This document shows positions 17,301 to 26,342 of a DNA stretch of 64,000 nt, in pieces (positions within the stretch are counted from its first letter, which is position 1; each line of letters opens with the position of its first letter). The stretch lies in assembly GCA_902812405.1 (NCBI GenBank), contig CADDZI010000004.1, positions 1-64,000 on the forward strand. Direction: 5' to 3'. A program made the position numbers and the translations under genes. This stretch comes from a bacterium (GTDB lineage: Bacteria > Vulcanimicrobiota > Vulcanimicrobiia > Eremiobacterales > Eremiobacteraceae). A model generated the notes under the pieces. The model did not search any database. It saw only the letters and a list, made by a program, of their open reading frames with translations, and had not been told where the DNA came from.

Positions 17301-20300
17301 CTAGTCGCCCACTGGAGCAAACAGCTCGTCCAGGTCGTCGCGGGTCAGCGACTTGGCAAACGCTGCATCGCTGGCCACCACGGACTCGGCCAAGGCCTGC
17401 TTGCGCTGCTGGAGAGCCTGGATCTTTTCCTCAACCGACCCGAGGGTCACCAAGCGATAGGCCGTCACGGGCTTGGTCTGACCGATGCGATGCGTGCGGT
17501 CGATGGCCTGCCGCTCGATGGCCGGATTCCACCATGGATCGTAGAGCACGACGTAGTCCGCCTCGGTGACGGTGAGTCCGACGCCGCCGGCTTTGAGGCT
17601 CATGAGGAATACCGGTGGGCCGTCTTCGCGCCGAAAGTCATCTAGGACTTTGTTGCGGTTCTTGGTCGCCCCGTCCAGGTAGGCGTAGGGCCGCTTGCGG
17701 GCATCCAGGGCCTGGCGCATGATCCCCAGCATCTCCGTGAATGAGGAGAAGACCAACACCCGGTGTCCGGATTCGACGATCGACTCGACGAGTTCCAAGA
17801 ATGCCTGGAACTTGCCGGATGCCTCTTCATCTTCACGCCAGTGCTCGCCGATGAGGCCGGGGTGGCAGCAGATCTGGCGCAGCTTGGTCAGCGCGGCCAA
17901 GATCGACAACTGCGCCCGTGCGATACCCCGTTCGTCGACCTCGCGCAAGATGTCGCGCCGAGCCCGCAGGACAGTCTCGCGGTAGGCCTTCTTCTGAGAC
18001 GGCGTCATCTCGCACTCGATGGTCTGCTCGGTCCGCGACGGTAGGTCGGCCGCGACTTGCGTCTTGAGGCGACGGATCATGAAGGGCTGGACGCGCCGTG
18101 CGAGCCGCTGCTGCTTCTCCGCGTCGCCGTCGCGCATGATCGGTGTTTCAAAGGTCTTCCGGAAGTGACTCTCGCTGCCCAGGAGGCCGGGCATGACGAA
18201 GTCGACGATCGACCACAAGTCGAGCACCGAGTTTTCGATCGGCGTCCCGGTGAGAGCCAGGCGCTGTTCGGCCGGTACGCTCTTGATGACGACCGAGATT
18301 TTGGCCTGCGGGTTTTTGATTTGCTGGGCCTCGTCCAGGACGATGGTGCGAAACGAGAGTTTGCTCAAGCTCTCGGCATCGCGGCGCGCCAAGGCGTACG
18401 AGGTCACGAGTAAGTCGTAAGAGTGCGCGGCTTCGTAGACCGCATCGCGGCCCGCGCCTGCGGTCAGCAGGCAGACTTTCATCTCCGGCACGAAGCGCGC
18501 CGCCTCGCTGACCCAGGTATGGGTGACCGACGTCGGGCAGACGATGAGGTTGGGTGCACTGCCGCGGCGCAGCCGCTCGCGTTCCAGGTATGAGAGAACC
18601 TGGAGGGTCTTGCCCAACCCCATGTCGTCGGCCAGGATACCGCCAAAACCGTAGCGACCCAGGTACACCAAGAAATCCAGCCCGCGCCGCTGGTACGGGC
18701 GCAAGATGTTCGCAAGGTGAGGCGGCGGCTCGACCTGCGGAATGCCGTTAAACTCGCGCAGGGATTCGCGCAGCTCACGCAAGGCGGGAGGCAATTGCTC
18801 CGCGCCGCAAGCACGAGCCACATCATCGTAGACCGAGAGCATCTGCGCGGCCGACAGGCGCACCCGGCCGCCTTGCTCCAACGCCTGTCCGAAGCCGCCC
18901 GTCGCCTCGCGCAGCAACGCAAACGATGAGACGTCGATGAAGCGGCCGTCGGCCAAACGGTAGAAACGGCCCGAGCCTTGCCACAGGGCTTTGACGTCAT
19001 CCGCTGAGAGCGGTTGACCGTCCAGCAGAAGTTCGACGGAGATCTCAAGCCAATCGATCGGACCGGCGGCCGAGACAGACGCCTTGCCCTTGGCTTTGGC
19101 TTTCTCTGGCTGTGACTCGCTTGTGACCGCGAGCGAAACGCTGACCGCCTTGGGGCCCTCGACGAGAGAGCGCATCGTGTCATCGAGATCGAGGTGGAAA
19201 TCGCCCTTCCACGAGGGCAAGATCTCGGTGCCGAACTGGTAGGCCGCATCGACCCCTTCGAGGCGCCACGCCGTCTCGTCGTAGTGAGGCAGGCTCTCCC
19301 CGGGGTGCTCGAGCACAAACGCCTCGAAGATCTCTCTCCACGGGCGAAAGCCATGAGCCGAAAGCCGGGTTCTGACCTGTGCCGCAAGCGCCGGGTCGCA
19401 ATACGCATACACGGGAGGGCCGGCTTTGGAGCTTGCCGGGACGCGCTGCAGCGGCAGGAATTCACCGCTCGTGATCGGCCACGTGACCCCGCTGCGCGCA
19501 TCTTCGACCCACGCATCGGCCGTGATACCCTCACCCTGCCAACGCAGGCGCAGCAGCACCTGGCGCTCCATGTCGTCGGCCGGCACGAGGACGGTACGGG
19601 CCGTTTCGGGTTCCAGCAACGCATGCGCCCGCTCGAGGAAGCGCGGGACGTCCGCGGCGCCGATCGCAAGAGCCGGCGTCTGGCGAAAACTCTCGACGAT
19701 GCGCAGGCCAAACGAGCCGTCGTGCAAGTAAAATGCCTGCCCGTCGAAGAGCCAGGCAGGCATGCCGTCAATGACGCGGACGGCGGCGCATTCGATCGTC
19801 GTGCCGTCGGGCCGCACGAAGTAGCCCTGCAGCGAGAGCGATCCGTCGGGCAGACGTTCCCCGCGCAAGCGCAGACGCAACGGCGACAGAACGATCCGCA
19901 CGGGCGCGAGGGTCTCCGGGTGGGAGCCGAGATGGTCGTCGTAGCGCACGCGGGGGTGTGAGATGAGACGCAGCAGCAGTTGTGCGAAGTTGTTGCTCAG
20001 CCGCTGCGTGTGCTCGGAGGAAGGCCGGGCCAGCGCGTAGTCGGCCGGAGTTCCAAACATGGGACCTAAGCTTGCATCCGCGAGAAGAGCCGCATCGTAG
20101 CGGTCCCACTCCTCGCCTGTCAAGTTCGCCTGGCGCGTCGTGCGGTACAACTGCTGCAGGTCGGCATGCGTCCGGGCGACCCCGTGCAGCTTGGGGGCGT
20201 CAAGGCACAGACGCGCGTAGAAGACGCCCAACCGCTCGTCGTAGCCGACGACCACCCACAGCCGGCGCCGCGGCGTCACGGTTTCGTGGTGCGGCGCGAG

Positions 20301-20843
20301 CAGTTCCATCACCGCGTTGAGGTCGCCGGCCGGGCGGCCGTTGGACGGCGGGGCAGTGCCGGCCGCAGCGACGACCCCATTGCCGCTGGTGGCCGATGCC
20401 GGCTGACCGTTACCATGTACGGCCGAAGCTCCGGGTGCCTCACCCGACGATCCTGGGGCGTGTGACGCCGCCAATTCTGCGAGCATCGCCAGGGCCGCCA
20501 CGGCATGCTTGCAGTCGTACCCGTAGCGGCACGTGCAGTTGCACCGCATACCCAGTGGCGGGCGCGAGGTGTCGCGCGTCAGTGTCGTGGTATGCGTTTC
20601 CGTGTCGGCAACCGTGGCCACGATATCGGCGCGACGCAAGTTTAACGAACGGACTTTGCCCCGCTGGTAGGCGGCGATTCCCTGGGCAATGATGGGCTTG
20701 GGGAACGTGCCTTCGATGGCTGTCTGCGAAGGAATTGCATCCTGCCATGCGCCCAGCGGGGGACCTCCGCGCTCGGGTCCAACGCCGTCCTCAAATCGAA
20801 GCGTCACCGGTTGCGCGGACTTAGCATGAGCACGAACAGCCAT
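17301..20843 (-). CDS. SWIM zinc finger and SNF2 family helicase
   Basis: About 1180 aa. An N-terminal SWIM zinc finger (CNCTCRYGYDCKHAVAAL, near residue 105) is followed by a long SNF2-associated region. The two ATPase lobes follow. Motif I is DDMGLGKTLQVLSYL (about 740), motif II DEAQ in VLDEAQQIKNP (about 836), motif III LTGTPIENSVLDLW. The C-terminal helicase lobe has LVFSSFTEMLGIM, SLKAGGVGLTVTEADYV and motif VI QAIDRTHRIGQTKPV. Such proteins translocate on DNA and remodel protein-DNA complexes. The ATG at 20841-20843 is the best candidate but lacks a strong ribosome site. Confidence 0.92.
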   Translation of the reverse strand: MAVRAHAKSAQPVTLRFEDGVGPERGGPPLGAWQDAIPSQTAIEGTFPKPIIAQGIAAYQRGKVRSLNLRRADIVATVADTETHTTTLTRDTSRPPLGMRCNCTCRYGYDCKHAVAALAMLAELAASHAPGSSGEAPGASAVHGNGQPASATSGNGVVAAAGTAPPSNGRPAGDLNAVMELLAPHHETVTPRRRLWVVVGYDERLGVFYARLCLDAPKLHGVARTHADLQQLYRTTRQANLTGEEWDRYDAALLADASLGPMFGTPADYALARPSSEHTQRLSNNFAQLLLRLISHPRVRYDDHLGSHPETLAPVRIVLSPLRLRLRGERLPDGSLSLQGYFVRPDGTTIECAAVRVIDGMPAWLFDGQAFYLHDGSFGLRIVESFRQTPALAIGAADVPRFLERAHALLEPETARTVLVPADDMERQVLLRLRWQGEGITADAWVEDARSGVTWPITSGEFLPLQRVPASSKAGPPVYAYCDPALAAQVRTRLSAHGFRPWREIFEAFVLEHPGESLPHYDETAWRLEGVDAAYQFGTEILPSWKGDFHLDLDDTMRSLVEGPKAVSVSLAVTSESQPEKAKAKGKASVSAAGPIDWLEISVELLLDGQPLSADDVKALWQGSGRFYRLADGRFIDVSSFALLREATGGFGQALEQGGRVRLSAAQMLSVYDDVARACGAEQLPPALRELRESLREFNGIPQVEPPPHLANILRPYQRRGLDFLVYLGRYGFGGILADDMGLGKTLQVLSYLERERLRRGSAPNLIVCPTSVTHTWVSEAARFVPEMKVCLLTAGAGRDAVYEAAHSYDLLVTSYALARRDAESLSKLSFRTIVLDEAQQIKNPQAKISVVIKSVPAEQRLALTGTPIENSVLDLWSIVDFVMPGLLGSESHFRKTFETPIMRDGDAEKQQRLARRVQPFMIRRLKTQVAADLPSRTEQTIECEMTPSQKKAYRETVLRARRDILREVDERGIARAQLSILAALTKLRQICCHPGLIGEHWREDEEASGKFQAFLELVESIVESGHRVLVFSSFTEMLGIMRQALDARKRPYAYLDGATKNRNKVLDDFRREDGPPVFLMSLKAGGVGLTVTEADYVVLYDPWWNPAIERQAIDRTHRIGQTKPVTAYRLVTLGSVEEKIQALQQRKQALAESVVASDAAFAKSLTRDDLDELFAPVGD

Positions 20844-21123
20844 ACTTTTCAAAGTTCGCCGTGGCCGCAAGGCCTCCCGCTGCGTATGCTGGCGGGTTGG
20901 ACTATTTTCCGACAGGCGCGGCGTGCGCATGATTCAGTCGGCGGAAATACGAAGGACATATGGTGCAGCGGTGTACGCGACGGCGGCTGCCTCATCACGC
21001 CGACGGTGCATATGTTCGACCCGCGGGCAGCCCTCGACGCCGGCGTTCCGAGAGCGGAACACGGATGGTGTGGGGCTCTCACGGATGATGGAGAACCCAT
21101 ATGGTTCGGTCCTGTCGGGTTCC

Positions 21124-21160
21124 CGGCGCGCGCGTCACGCCGCCGGCAACGGGTGTGACG
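21124..21160. repeat. 37-bp direct repeat, copy 1
   Basis: Identical to the copy at 21196-21232 except for one base. Each contains an inverted repeat, GTCAC[G/A]CC ... GGTGTGAC, around CCGGCAAC. A 35-bp unrelated spacer separates the copies. Confidence 0.85.
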
Positions 21161-21195
21161 TACTGCGGACGGCGCGGATGACCGTCCGTGCCGAT

Positions 21196-21232
21196 CGGCG
21201 CGCGCGTCACACCGCCGGCAACGGGTGTGACG
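21196..21232. repeat. 37-bp direct repeat, copy 2
   Basis: Second copy, ending 28 bp before the NDH-2 start. In this copy the arms GTCACACC and GGTGTGAC are fully complementary. Likely a pair of operators or a hairpin in the 5' leader. Confidence 0.85.
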
Positions 21233-21259
21233 CCCGATGACGTCGCGCGGCACGCGCGT

Positions 21260-22552
21260 ATGACGCCATCTGTGTTGCGTCACCGCGTCGTAATCCTAGG
21301 CGGCGGTTTTGGCGGTTTACGCGCCGCTCTGCGGCTGGGCTCGCGCCCGGTGGACGTGTGCCTCCTCGATCGGCGCAACTTTCATCTGTTTTCTCCGCTT
21401 CTGTACCAGGTGGCGACGGGTTCGCTATCACCGGGTGAAATCGCGGCACCGCTGCGCTCGGTCCTGAGCCGGCACGCCAACGTGCGTGTGCTGCTCGGCG
21501 AGGCGGAGGATCTCGACCCTCAGGCGCGGGTGGTCAGCCTGGCCGGCGGCGAGCGCCTGGAATACGATTCCCTGATCATCGCGACGGGTACGGACACCTC
21601 GTACTACGGACACGACGAGTGGCGGGCGTGGGCGCCCAGCCCGAAATCCGTCGAGACGACGACCGAGATGCGCAGCAAGATTTTCTACGCCTTCGAAGCG
21701 GCCGAGCGGGCCGGCCCGGAAGCAGAGCGTTCAGCCTGGCTGACGTTTATCATCGTCGGTGCGGGTGCCACGGGTTTGGAACTTGCGGGAGCCTTGGCCG
21801 ATATCGCCCACAATACGCTGCGCCGCGATTTTCGTGCGATCGATCCCACCCGGGCGCGCATCATCCTCGTCGAGGCGGCGGACCGGGTTCTGCCGCAGTA
21901 TCCGCCGGATTTATCGCGGCACGCACGTCGCTTGATCGAACGTCTGGGTGTGGAGGTGTGGACCTCGACGTTCGTGCAGGAGATTTCTCCGGAGGGTGTC
22001 CTCATCGAGAGGAATGGACGCCCGGAGCGCGTGGCCTGCAAGACGACGTTGTGGGCGGGCGGTATCGTCGCTACGGCGTTCGGACGGCGAGTAGCCGAAC
22101 GTCTAGATGCGCGAACCGACAGGGCCGGGCGTATCGTCGTTGGACCAAGTCTCAATCCGGAGGGTTTCCCCGAGATCTTCATCGTGGGCGATCTGGCCTG
22201 GCGCGACAGAGGCGACGGCACGCCGCTGCCGGGCGTCGCGCCGGTGGCGATTCAGGAGGGCGAGTATGCGGCGCGGGCCATTCTGAGCCGGCTTGCCGGC
22301 AGGCCGATGCTCCCCTTCCGCTATCGAAACCGTGGCGACATGGCCGTCATCGGACGCGGCGCGGCGGTCGCGAACGTTTTCGGCATTCACGTTTGGGGCT
22401 GGCCGGCTTGGCTCTTGTGGCTGTTCATCCACCTGCTGTACTTGGTCGAGTTCCAAAGCCGTGTCGTCGTCTTCGTGCACTGGGCGTTTCTCTACGTGAC
22501 GTCCAGCCGCGGCGCACGCCTGATCACAGGCCGCGTCCCCGCCGACCCGTAG
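21260..22552 (+). CDS. ndh: Type II NADH dehydrogenase (NDH-2)
   Basis: A 430-aa membrane-associated flavoprotein passing electrons from NADH to quinone without proton pumping. The FAD site is ILGGGFGGLRAALRL at the N-terminus and the NADH site IIVGAGATGLELAGAL (about 166). IFIVGDLAWRD is the second FAD motif, and GVAPVAIQEGEYAA contributes to the quinone side. A C-terminal hydrophobic helix (WPAWLLWLFIHLLYLVEF) gives membrane attachment. ATG at 21260 begins just before the first beta strand. Confidence 0.93.
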   Translation: MTPSVLRHRVVILGGGFGGLRAALRLGSRPVDVCLLDRRNFHLFSPLLYQVATGSLSPGEIAAPLRSVLSRHANVRVLLGEAEDLDPQARVVSLAGGERLEYDSLIIATGTDTSYYGHDEWRAWAPSPKSVETTTEMRSKIFYAFEAAERAGPEAERSAWLTFIIVGAGATGLELAGALADIAHNTLRRDFRAIDPTRARIILVEAADRVLPQYPPDLSRHARRLIERLGVEVWTSTFVQEISPEGVLIERNGRPERVACKTTLWAGGIVATAFGRRVAERLDARTDRAGRIVVGPSLNPEGFPEIFIVGDLAWRDRGDGTPLPGVAPVAIQEGEYAARAILSRLAGRPMLPFRYRNRGDMAVIGRGAAVANVFGIHVWGWPAWLLWLFIHLLYLVEFQSRVVVFVHWAFLYVTSSRGARLITGRVPADP

Positions 22553-22573
22553 CGGTCGGCCTTTGGCCGACCG
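22553..22573. repeat. Hairpin directly after ndh
   Basis: CGGTCGGCC (22553-22561), TTT loop, GGCCGACCG: a perfect 9-bp stem immediately after the ndh stop. No T-run, so it is a mRNA-end hairpin or part of the repeat cluster that follows rather than a classic terminator. Confidence 0.6.
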
Positions 22574-22608
22574 TCACGCTTGCGCGATTGAGTCACGTGC
22601 CCGCGGGG

Positions 22609-22751
22609 CGGAAATGTTGCGGTCGCGCTTGCGCGACCGGCGGAACCTTGCCCCTTGCGGGATTTCCTCAAGAGGGGTAACGTTCTAACGGCCGCGACGA
22701 GCGCGGCCGCTAGGTGAACCCGGAAATGTAGCGGTCGCGCTTGCGCGACCG
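22609..22751 (+). repeat. Hairpin-rich dispersed repeat, copy 1
   Basis: Three perfect hairpins in the order A-B-A. A is CGGTCGCGC-TT-GCGCGACCG at 22620-22639 and 22732-22751, each within a 31-nt direct repeat differing by one base. B is CGGCCGCG-N5-CGCGGCCG at 22689-22709. The stretch from 22619 to about 22712, including TAACGTTCTA next to B, matches the reverse complement of the element at 44031-44180. This is a REP/BIME- or MITE-like element. Confidence 0.85.
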
Positions 22752-22846
22752 AGAGATCCGAACGCCTGGCGTTATGCCTGCCGCGCCAACCGCATCATGT
22801 ACCAGCAGTCCGCAAAAAGCCGGCCGCGACTTGTGGGTCGCAGCCG

Positions 22847-23236
22847 TCATTGCGGCATCGCATCCGCATTCCACAGGTAGGCCCACGCGGCGACCGTCGT
22901 GCCGTCCTCTCGATACACCGGCCGCAGCTCGCGCAGGTACAGGCTGCCGGCCGCATCCTCCGGCACAAATCCCTCGACATCGTCCAGACGCTCAAGGTCG
23001 GCGGCTGGGTCGGCGAGCTCGTACAACTCACCCTCGACCCGGTCGTCGCCGTCGACCAAGCCGGGGTAGGCACCGGCTTGAATGACCCGTCCGTGTGTCC
23101 ACGCCGGTCCCACAAATCGCGCCCCGGCCAAGTAATGGTGGAACTCCCCGCCTCGCCGAAGGCTGCCGTAGACAAACAGGTACGTCTTTTCCGGGCCCGG
23201 CGCGGCCCTCCAGGAAGCCTTGCCCTGCACGCGCAA
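22847..23236 (-). CDS. Gamma-glutamylcyclotransferase-like (AIG2/GGCT fold) protein
   Basis: A 129-aa protein with the family signature FVYGSLRRGGEFHHYLAGA, then AYPGLVDGDDRVEGELYEL and a catalytic-type Glu in LERLDDVEGFVPEDA. Family members cyclise gamma-glutamyl groups or act on related amides. The 3' end lies about 95 bp from the hairpin repeat, and the 5' end is 41 bp from the divergent ABC ATPase start. The exact start is uncertain by a few residues. Confidence 0.83.
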   Translation of the reverse strand: MRVQGKASWRAAPGPEKTYLFVYGSLRRGGEFHHYLAGARFVGPAWTHGRVIQAGAYPGLVDGDDRVEGELYELADPAADLERLDDVEGFVPEDAAGSLYLRELRPVYREDGTTVAAWAYLWNADAMPQ

Positions 23237-23277
23237 ACATTCTCCTTCCAGGGCGCGAGACTCTCCGGCGAGCGACC

Positions 23278-24294
23278 ATGATCATTCAGACCCAGCGTTT
23301 GACCAAGACTTTCCGCATCCGGCGGCGCGGGGAAGGTGTCGTCGGAACGCTGACCTCGCTGTTCTCGCGAGCCTACGACGAAAAAGTCGCGGTTGCGGAC
23401 GTCTCGTTCGAGCTCCAAGCCGGCGAGCTGGTCGGCTACCTGGGCCCCAATGGAGCGGGCAAATCAACGACCATCAAGATGCTGACGGGCATTTTGGTGC
23501 CGACCAGCGGCACGTGCCGCGTCTGCGGTCTCGTGCCCTGGCAGAACCGGGTGGCCAACGCCAAGCAGATCGGAGTCGTGTTCGGCCAGCGCACCCAGTT
23601 GTACTGGGACTTGCCGCTTCGCGAGTCGTATGAGCTGCTGCGCGCGATCTACGGCATTCCCGCCGACCGCTACCGGCGCAATCTCAGCGAGTTCGTCGAC
23701 CTCTTGGGTCTGGACGAATTCCTGCATACTCCGGTTCGCCAGCTCAGTCTGGGGCAACGCATGCGGGGTGATTTCGCCGCGGCACTCCTCCACGACCCGC
23801 CGGTCGTGTTCTTGGACGAACCGACGATCGGGCTGGACGTCGTCGCTAAAGAGGCGATTCGCAATTTCATCGCACGAACCAACCGCGAGCGGGGTACGAC
23901 CTTCATCCTCACCACCCATGACCTCAACGACGTCGAAAAATTGTGCGAACGTATCATCATCATCGATCGCGGGCGCCTGCTCTACGACGGCAGCATCGAG
24001 TCGATCAAACGCCGCTACGGGCGCTGGCGCCTGCTCAGTGCCGATATCGAAGGGTACTGCCGGGAGTGCGACCTCAACCTGCCCGGCGTGCGGCTAATCT
24101 CCCAGGATGGCAACCGTCTCACGTTCAGCTTCGACCGGGAATCCGTCCGCGCCGACGAGCTCATCATCGCCCTGGCGGAACGCTACGACCTTAAAGACAT
24201 CACCGTCACCGATCCCGAACTTGAAGCGATTATCCGGGAAATCTACGTCAAGGGGCTGGACCTCGAGCGTCCGGCCATTGAGGTGGGATCATGA
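23278..24294 (+). CDS. ABC-2 exporter ATP-binding protein
   Basis: A 338-aa ATPase. Walker A GPNGAGKST (about 57-64), Q-loop GVVFGQRTQLYWDL, signature LSLGQRMRGD, Walker B VVFLDEPTIGLD, H-loop TTHDLNDVEKL. A C-terminal extension of about 100 residues (SFDRESVRADELIIALAERY) is of the NatA/ABC-2 kind. ATG at 23278. Its TGA overlaps the Kelch gene start (ATGA). Typical partners are two six-span permeases; one follows at 25370 and the second candidate is 17 kb away at 43220. Confidence 0.93.
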   Translation: MIIQTQRLTKTFRIRRRGEGVVGTLTSLFSRAYDEKVAVADVSFELQAGELVGYLGPNGAGKSTTIKMLTGILVPTSGTCRVCGLVPWQNRVANAKQIGVVFGQRTQLYWDLPLRESYELLRAIYGIPADRYRRNLSEFVDLLGLDEFLHTPVRQLSLGQRMRGDFAAALLHDPPVVFLDEPTIGLDVVAKEAIRNFIARTNRERGTTFILTTHDLNDVEKLCERIIIIDRGRLLYDGSIESIKRRYGRWRLLSADIEGYCRECDLNLPGVRLISQDGNRLTFSFDRESVRADELIIALAERYDLKDITVTDPELEAIIREIYVKGLDLERPAIEVGS

Positions 24295-25373
24295 TGTCTG
24301 CGCGCGTTATCGTTGCGGGGACGGCTCTGGCTGCCGTCCTCGTCGTTGTCTCGTCCCAACCCGGCGTCGTCGCGCAAGTATCCAGCGCCCCTCAACCGGA
24401 CGAGCGCGCCGATCTTAATCGCGGCGTGTGGACGCGCGGGCCGAATCTGCCCTCGCCGCGGCAAGACGCGGCCGTTGCCGTTCTGGCCGGCCGCATCTAC
24501 CTTATCGGCGGCTTCGGGCCGCACGACGAACAAATGGACACCACCCTTGTCTGGGATCCCGACGTCGGATGGGATAAGCCCACCGGCGGCGTGGACGGGG
24601 TGGCGCAGATGCGGGGTGCATGGGTGGAAGCGGCTCCCATTCCCGAACCGGTGGATCACGCCGCGGCGGCCGCATTGGGGGGGGACATCTACGTTGCGGG
24701 CGGCCGCATCGAAAATTTGGTCAGCAACAAGTTTTGGCGCTACGATGTGGCCGCCGATCGGTGGGTGGAGTTGCCGTCCATGCCCGTTCCCCGCTACGGC
24801 GCCACCATGCAGGCCCTGGGCGACAAACTGTACTTGATCGGCGGAGCCGTCTCGCACGGCAACGATGCGACGAGCATGGAGATCTACGATACCCGCACCG
24901 GCCGCTGGAGCCTGGAAGCCTTTGCGCTTCCCGCCGAACGCCAGGGCCTGGCCTCGGCCGTCCTGGATGGCTACCTAATCGTCGTCGGCGGACGGGACGA
25001 CCAGCAGCGCAACCTGACCGCCTGCCAGGTCTACGATCCGGCGAGCGACCGCTGGGCGGTTTGCTCGTACCTCCACGAGCCCCGCGCGGACTTCGGGCTC
25101 AGCGTCGTCAACGGGCGTCTCGTTGCGGTGGGCGGGGACGACCTCCTGTCGTCGCAGGCGACACAGACCATGGAGATTTCCGAGCCCGGTATGCGCGGCT
25201 GGCTGGACGGCCCCTGGATGCCGAGTCCGCGTCACGGTATGGCGCAGGTCACCCTGGGCAACGTCGTGTGGATCATCGGTGGGGCGACCGCCACCGGCAC
25301 CGCGCCGTCGACCGCCGTCATGCGGTTTGTGAGCCCGATCGTCAAGGTGAAGTTCAAGGGCCGAGCCTCGTGA
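24291..25373 (+). CDS. Secreted Kelch-repeat beta-propeller protein
   Basis: A 360-aa protein with an N-terminal signal peptide (VIVAGTALAAVLVVVSS). The mature part is six Kelch blades with the double-Gly motif (IYLIGGF, IYVAGGR, LYLIGGA, LIVVGGR, LVAVGGD, VWIIGGA), each followed by a Trp/Tyr block (WRYDVAADRWVELPSMPVPR). It is embedded by 4-bp overlaps on both sides between an ABC ATPase and an ABC permease gene, an unusual place. Inference: an extracytoplasmic accessory of the exporter. Confidence 0.85.
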   Translation: MMSARVIVAGTALAAVLVVVSSQPGVVAQVSSAPQPDERADLNRGVWTRGPNLPSPRQDAAVAVLAGRIYLIGGFGPHDEQMDTTLVWDPDVGWDKPTGGVDGVAQMRGAWVEAAPIPEPVDHAAAAALGGDIYVAGGRIENLVSNKFWRYDVAADRWVELPSMPVPRYGATMQALGDKLYLIGGAVSHGNDATSMEIYDTRTGRWSLEAFALPAERQGLASAVLDGYLIVVGGRDDQQRNLTACQVYDPASDRWAVCSYLHEPRADFGLSVVNGRLVAVGGDDLLSSQATQTMEISEPGMRGWLDGPWMPSPRHGMAQVTLGNVVWIIGGATATGTAPSTAVMRFVSPIVKVKFKGRAS

Positions 25374-26167
25374 GGCTTGCCCCGTACCTTGCGTTTGCCG
25401 CGGGTGCGTTCTCCCGGGAAGGTACGTACCGTTCCCAGGCGCTGACCCACATCGGCTCGGTGGCGCTGCGGGTATTCCTGCTCTCCACCTTGTGGACCGC
25501 TCTCTACCGCAACAACGGCGCGCAAGCCGGTATTTCGTTGCCGGCAATGATCACCTACGCCACTCTGGCCTTGCTGCTGGACCTGATCTACGGCGTCAAC
25601 GGTGCCTACGTCGTCCGCGAGAAAATCCGTGAGGGTTCCATTGCGATCGACATGATGCGTCCGATTTCGGTTCCCCTCTTCGTCTTCGCGGACACGGTGG
25701 GCCAGACGCTGTTTGCGGCCTTGCAGATTGTCCCTGCGCTCCTCATCGCGCTGCTCTTGGTCCGCATCCAGCTGCCGGCTAGCCCGGCGGCGGCCGCGGC
25801 CTTCCTGCCGTCAGTGGTGCTGGGATTCTGTGTGAATTTTTGCCTGGACATGATGATGGCCACGATCACCTTCTGGACGATGGAAATTTTCGGCGTGCAG
25901 TTGATGGTGCAGTTTATCTCTTCGCTCCTGTCCGGTTCCCTTGTGCCACTGTACTTCTTCCCAGCCGGCATCCTGCAGAATCTGGCGCTGGCCTCGCCCT
26001 TTGCGGCGATCTACAACGCCCCGCTCTCCATCTACATCGGGAAGACGGCGGGTGCGGGCATCCTCGGGATGCTTGGATGTCAGGCCCTCTGGGCGGTCAT
26101 CTTCGGTGCAGGTGCGTTCGCCCTGTGGCGCGTCGCCGAGCGCCGCGTCGTTGTGCAAGGCGGTTGA
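25370..26167 (+). CDS. ABC-2 family permease 1 (DUF990-like)
   Basis: A 265-aa integral membrane protein with six hydrophobic spans (GSVALRVFLLSTLWTALY, MITYATLALLLDLIYGV, LQIVPALLIALLLVRIQL, AAFLPSVVLGFCVNFCLDM, FISSLLSGSLVPLYFFPAG, ALWAVIFGAGAFALWRV). VVREKIREGSIAIDMMRPIS between spans 2 and 3 is typical of this permease family. GTG start in a GTGA overlap with the Kelch gene. The last residues (RRVVVQGG) are encoded by the start of a dispersed repeat, so the 3' end may have been remodelled. Confidence 0.87.
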   Translation: MRLAPYLAFAAGAFSREGTYRSQALTHIGSVALRVFLLSTLWTALYRNNGAQAGISLPAMITYATLALLLDLIYGVNGAYVVREKIREGSIAIDMMRPISVPLFVFADTVGQTLFAALQIVPALLIALLLVRIQLPASPAAAAAFLPSVVLGFCVNFCLDMMMATITFWTMEIFGVQLMVQFISSLLSGSLVPLYFFPAGILQNLALASPFAAIYNAPLSIYIGKTAGAGILGMLGCQALWAVIFGAGAFALWRVAERRVVVQGG

Positions 26168-26207
26168 CGTCACTGGACGTCAGGACTCGGACTGGGCGTT
26201 GGGATCT
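26140..26207 (+). repeat. Dispersed 3'-end repeat, copy a (right part)
   Basis: A 68-bp block from GCGCCGCGTCGTTGTGCAAG to CTGGGCGTTGGGATCT, matching copy b (32984-33053) with a few substitutions. It covers the last codons of permease 1. The left part present in copies b and c is absent here. Confidence 0.85.
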
Positions 26208-26291
26208 GGGGTCAGCGCCCTTAAAGAGCTACTGCACCCAATACCCGTGTCAAGTCCGTGCCCTGCGCCCGTCCGGATGTCGTTGCGCAAA

Positions 26292-26322
26292 CAAAAAGCG
26301 GCGAGCAAAATTTGCCCGCCGC
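26292..26322 (-). terminator. Terminator of lipoprotein transcript
   Basis: Near-perfect 12-bp stem between 26298-26309 and 26311-26322. On the minus strand it is followed by CTTTTTGTTTG. It lies 20 bp beyond the lipoprotein stop. Confidence 0.75.
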
Positions 26323-26342
26323 CTGGCAGACTGCCGCAAACG

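Larger units (their letters stand above)
20844..21259. other. Intergenic region between helicase and NDH-2
   Basis: A 416-bp divergent gap with no gene I can support. Its right half holds two 37-bp direct repeats (listed separately) and presumably the promoters of both flanking genes. Confidence 0.6.

Noticed and set aside
21124-21232. CRISPR array
   Set aside because: Only two repeats and one spacer, strong internal palindrome, no cas genes, and placement in a promoter region. Kept as a regulatory repeat.
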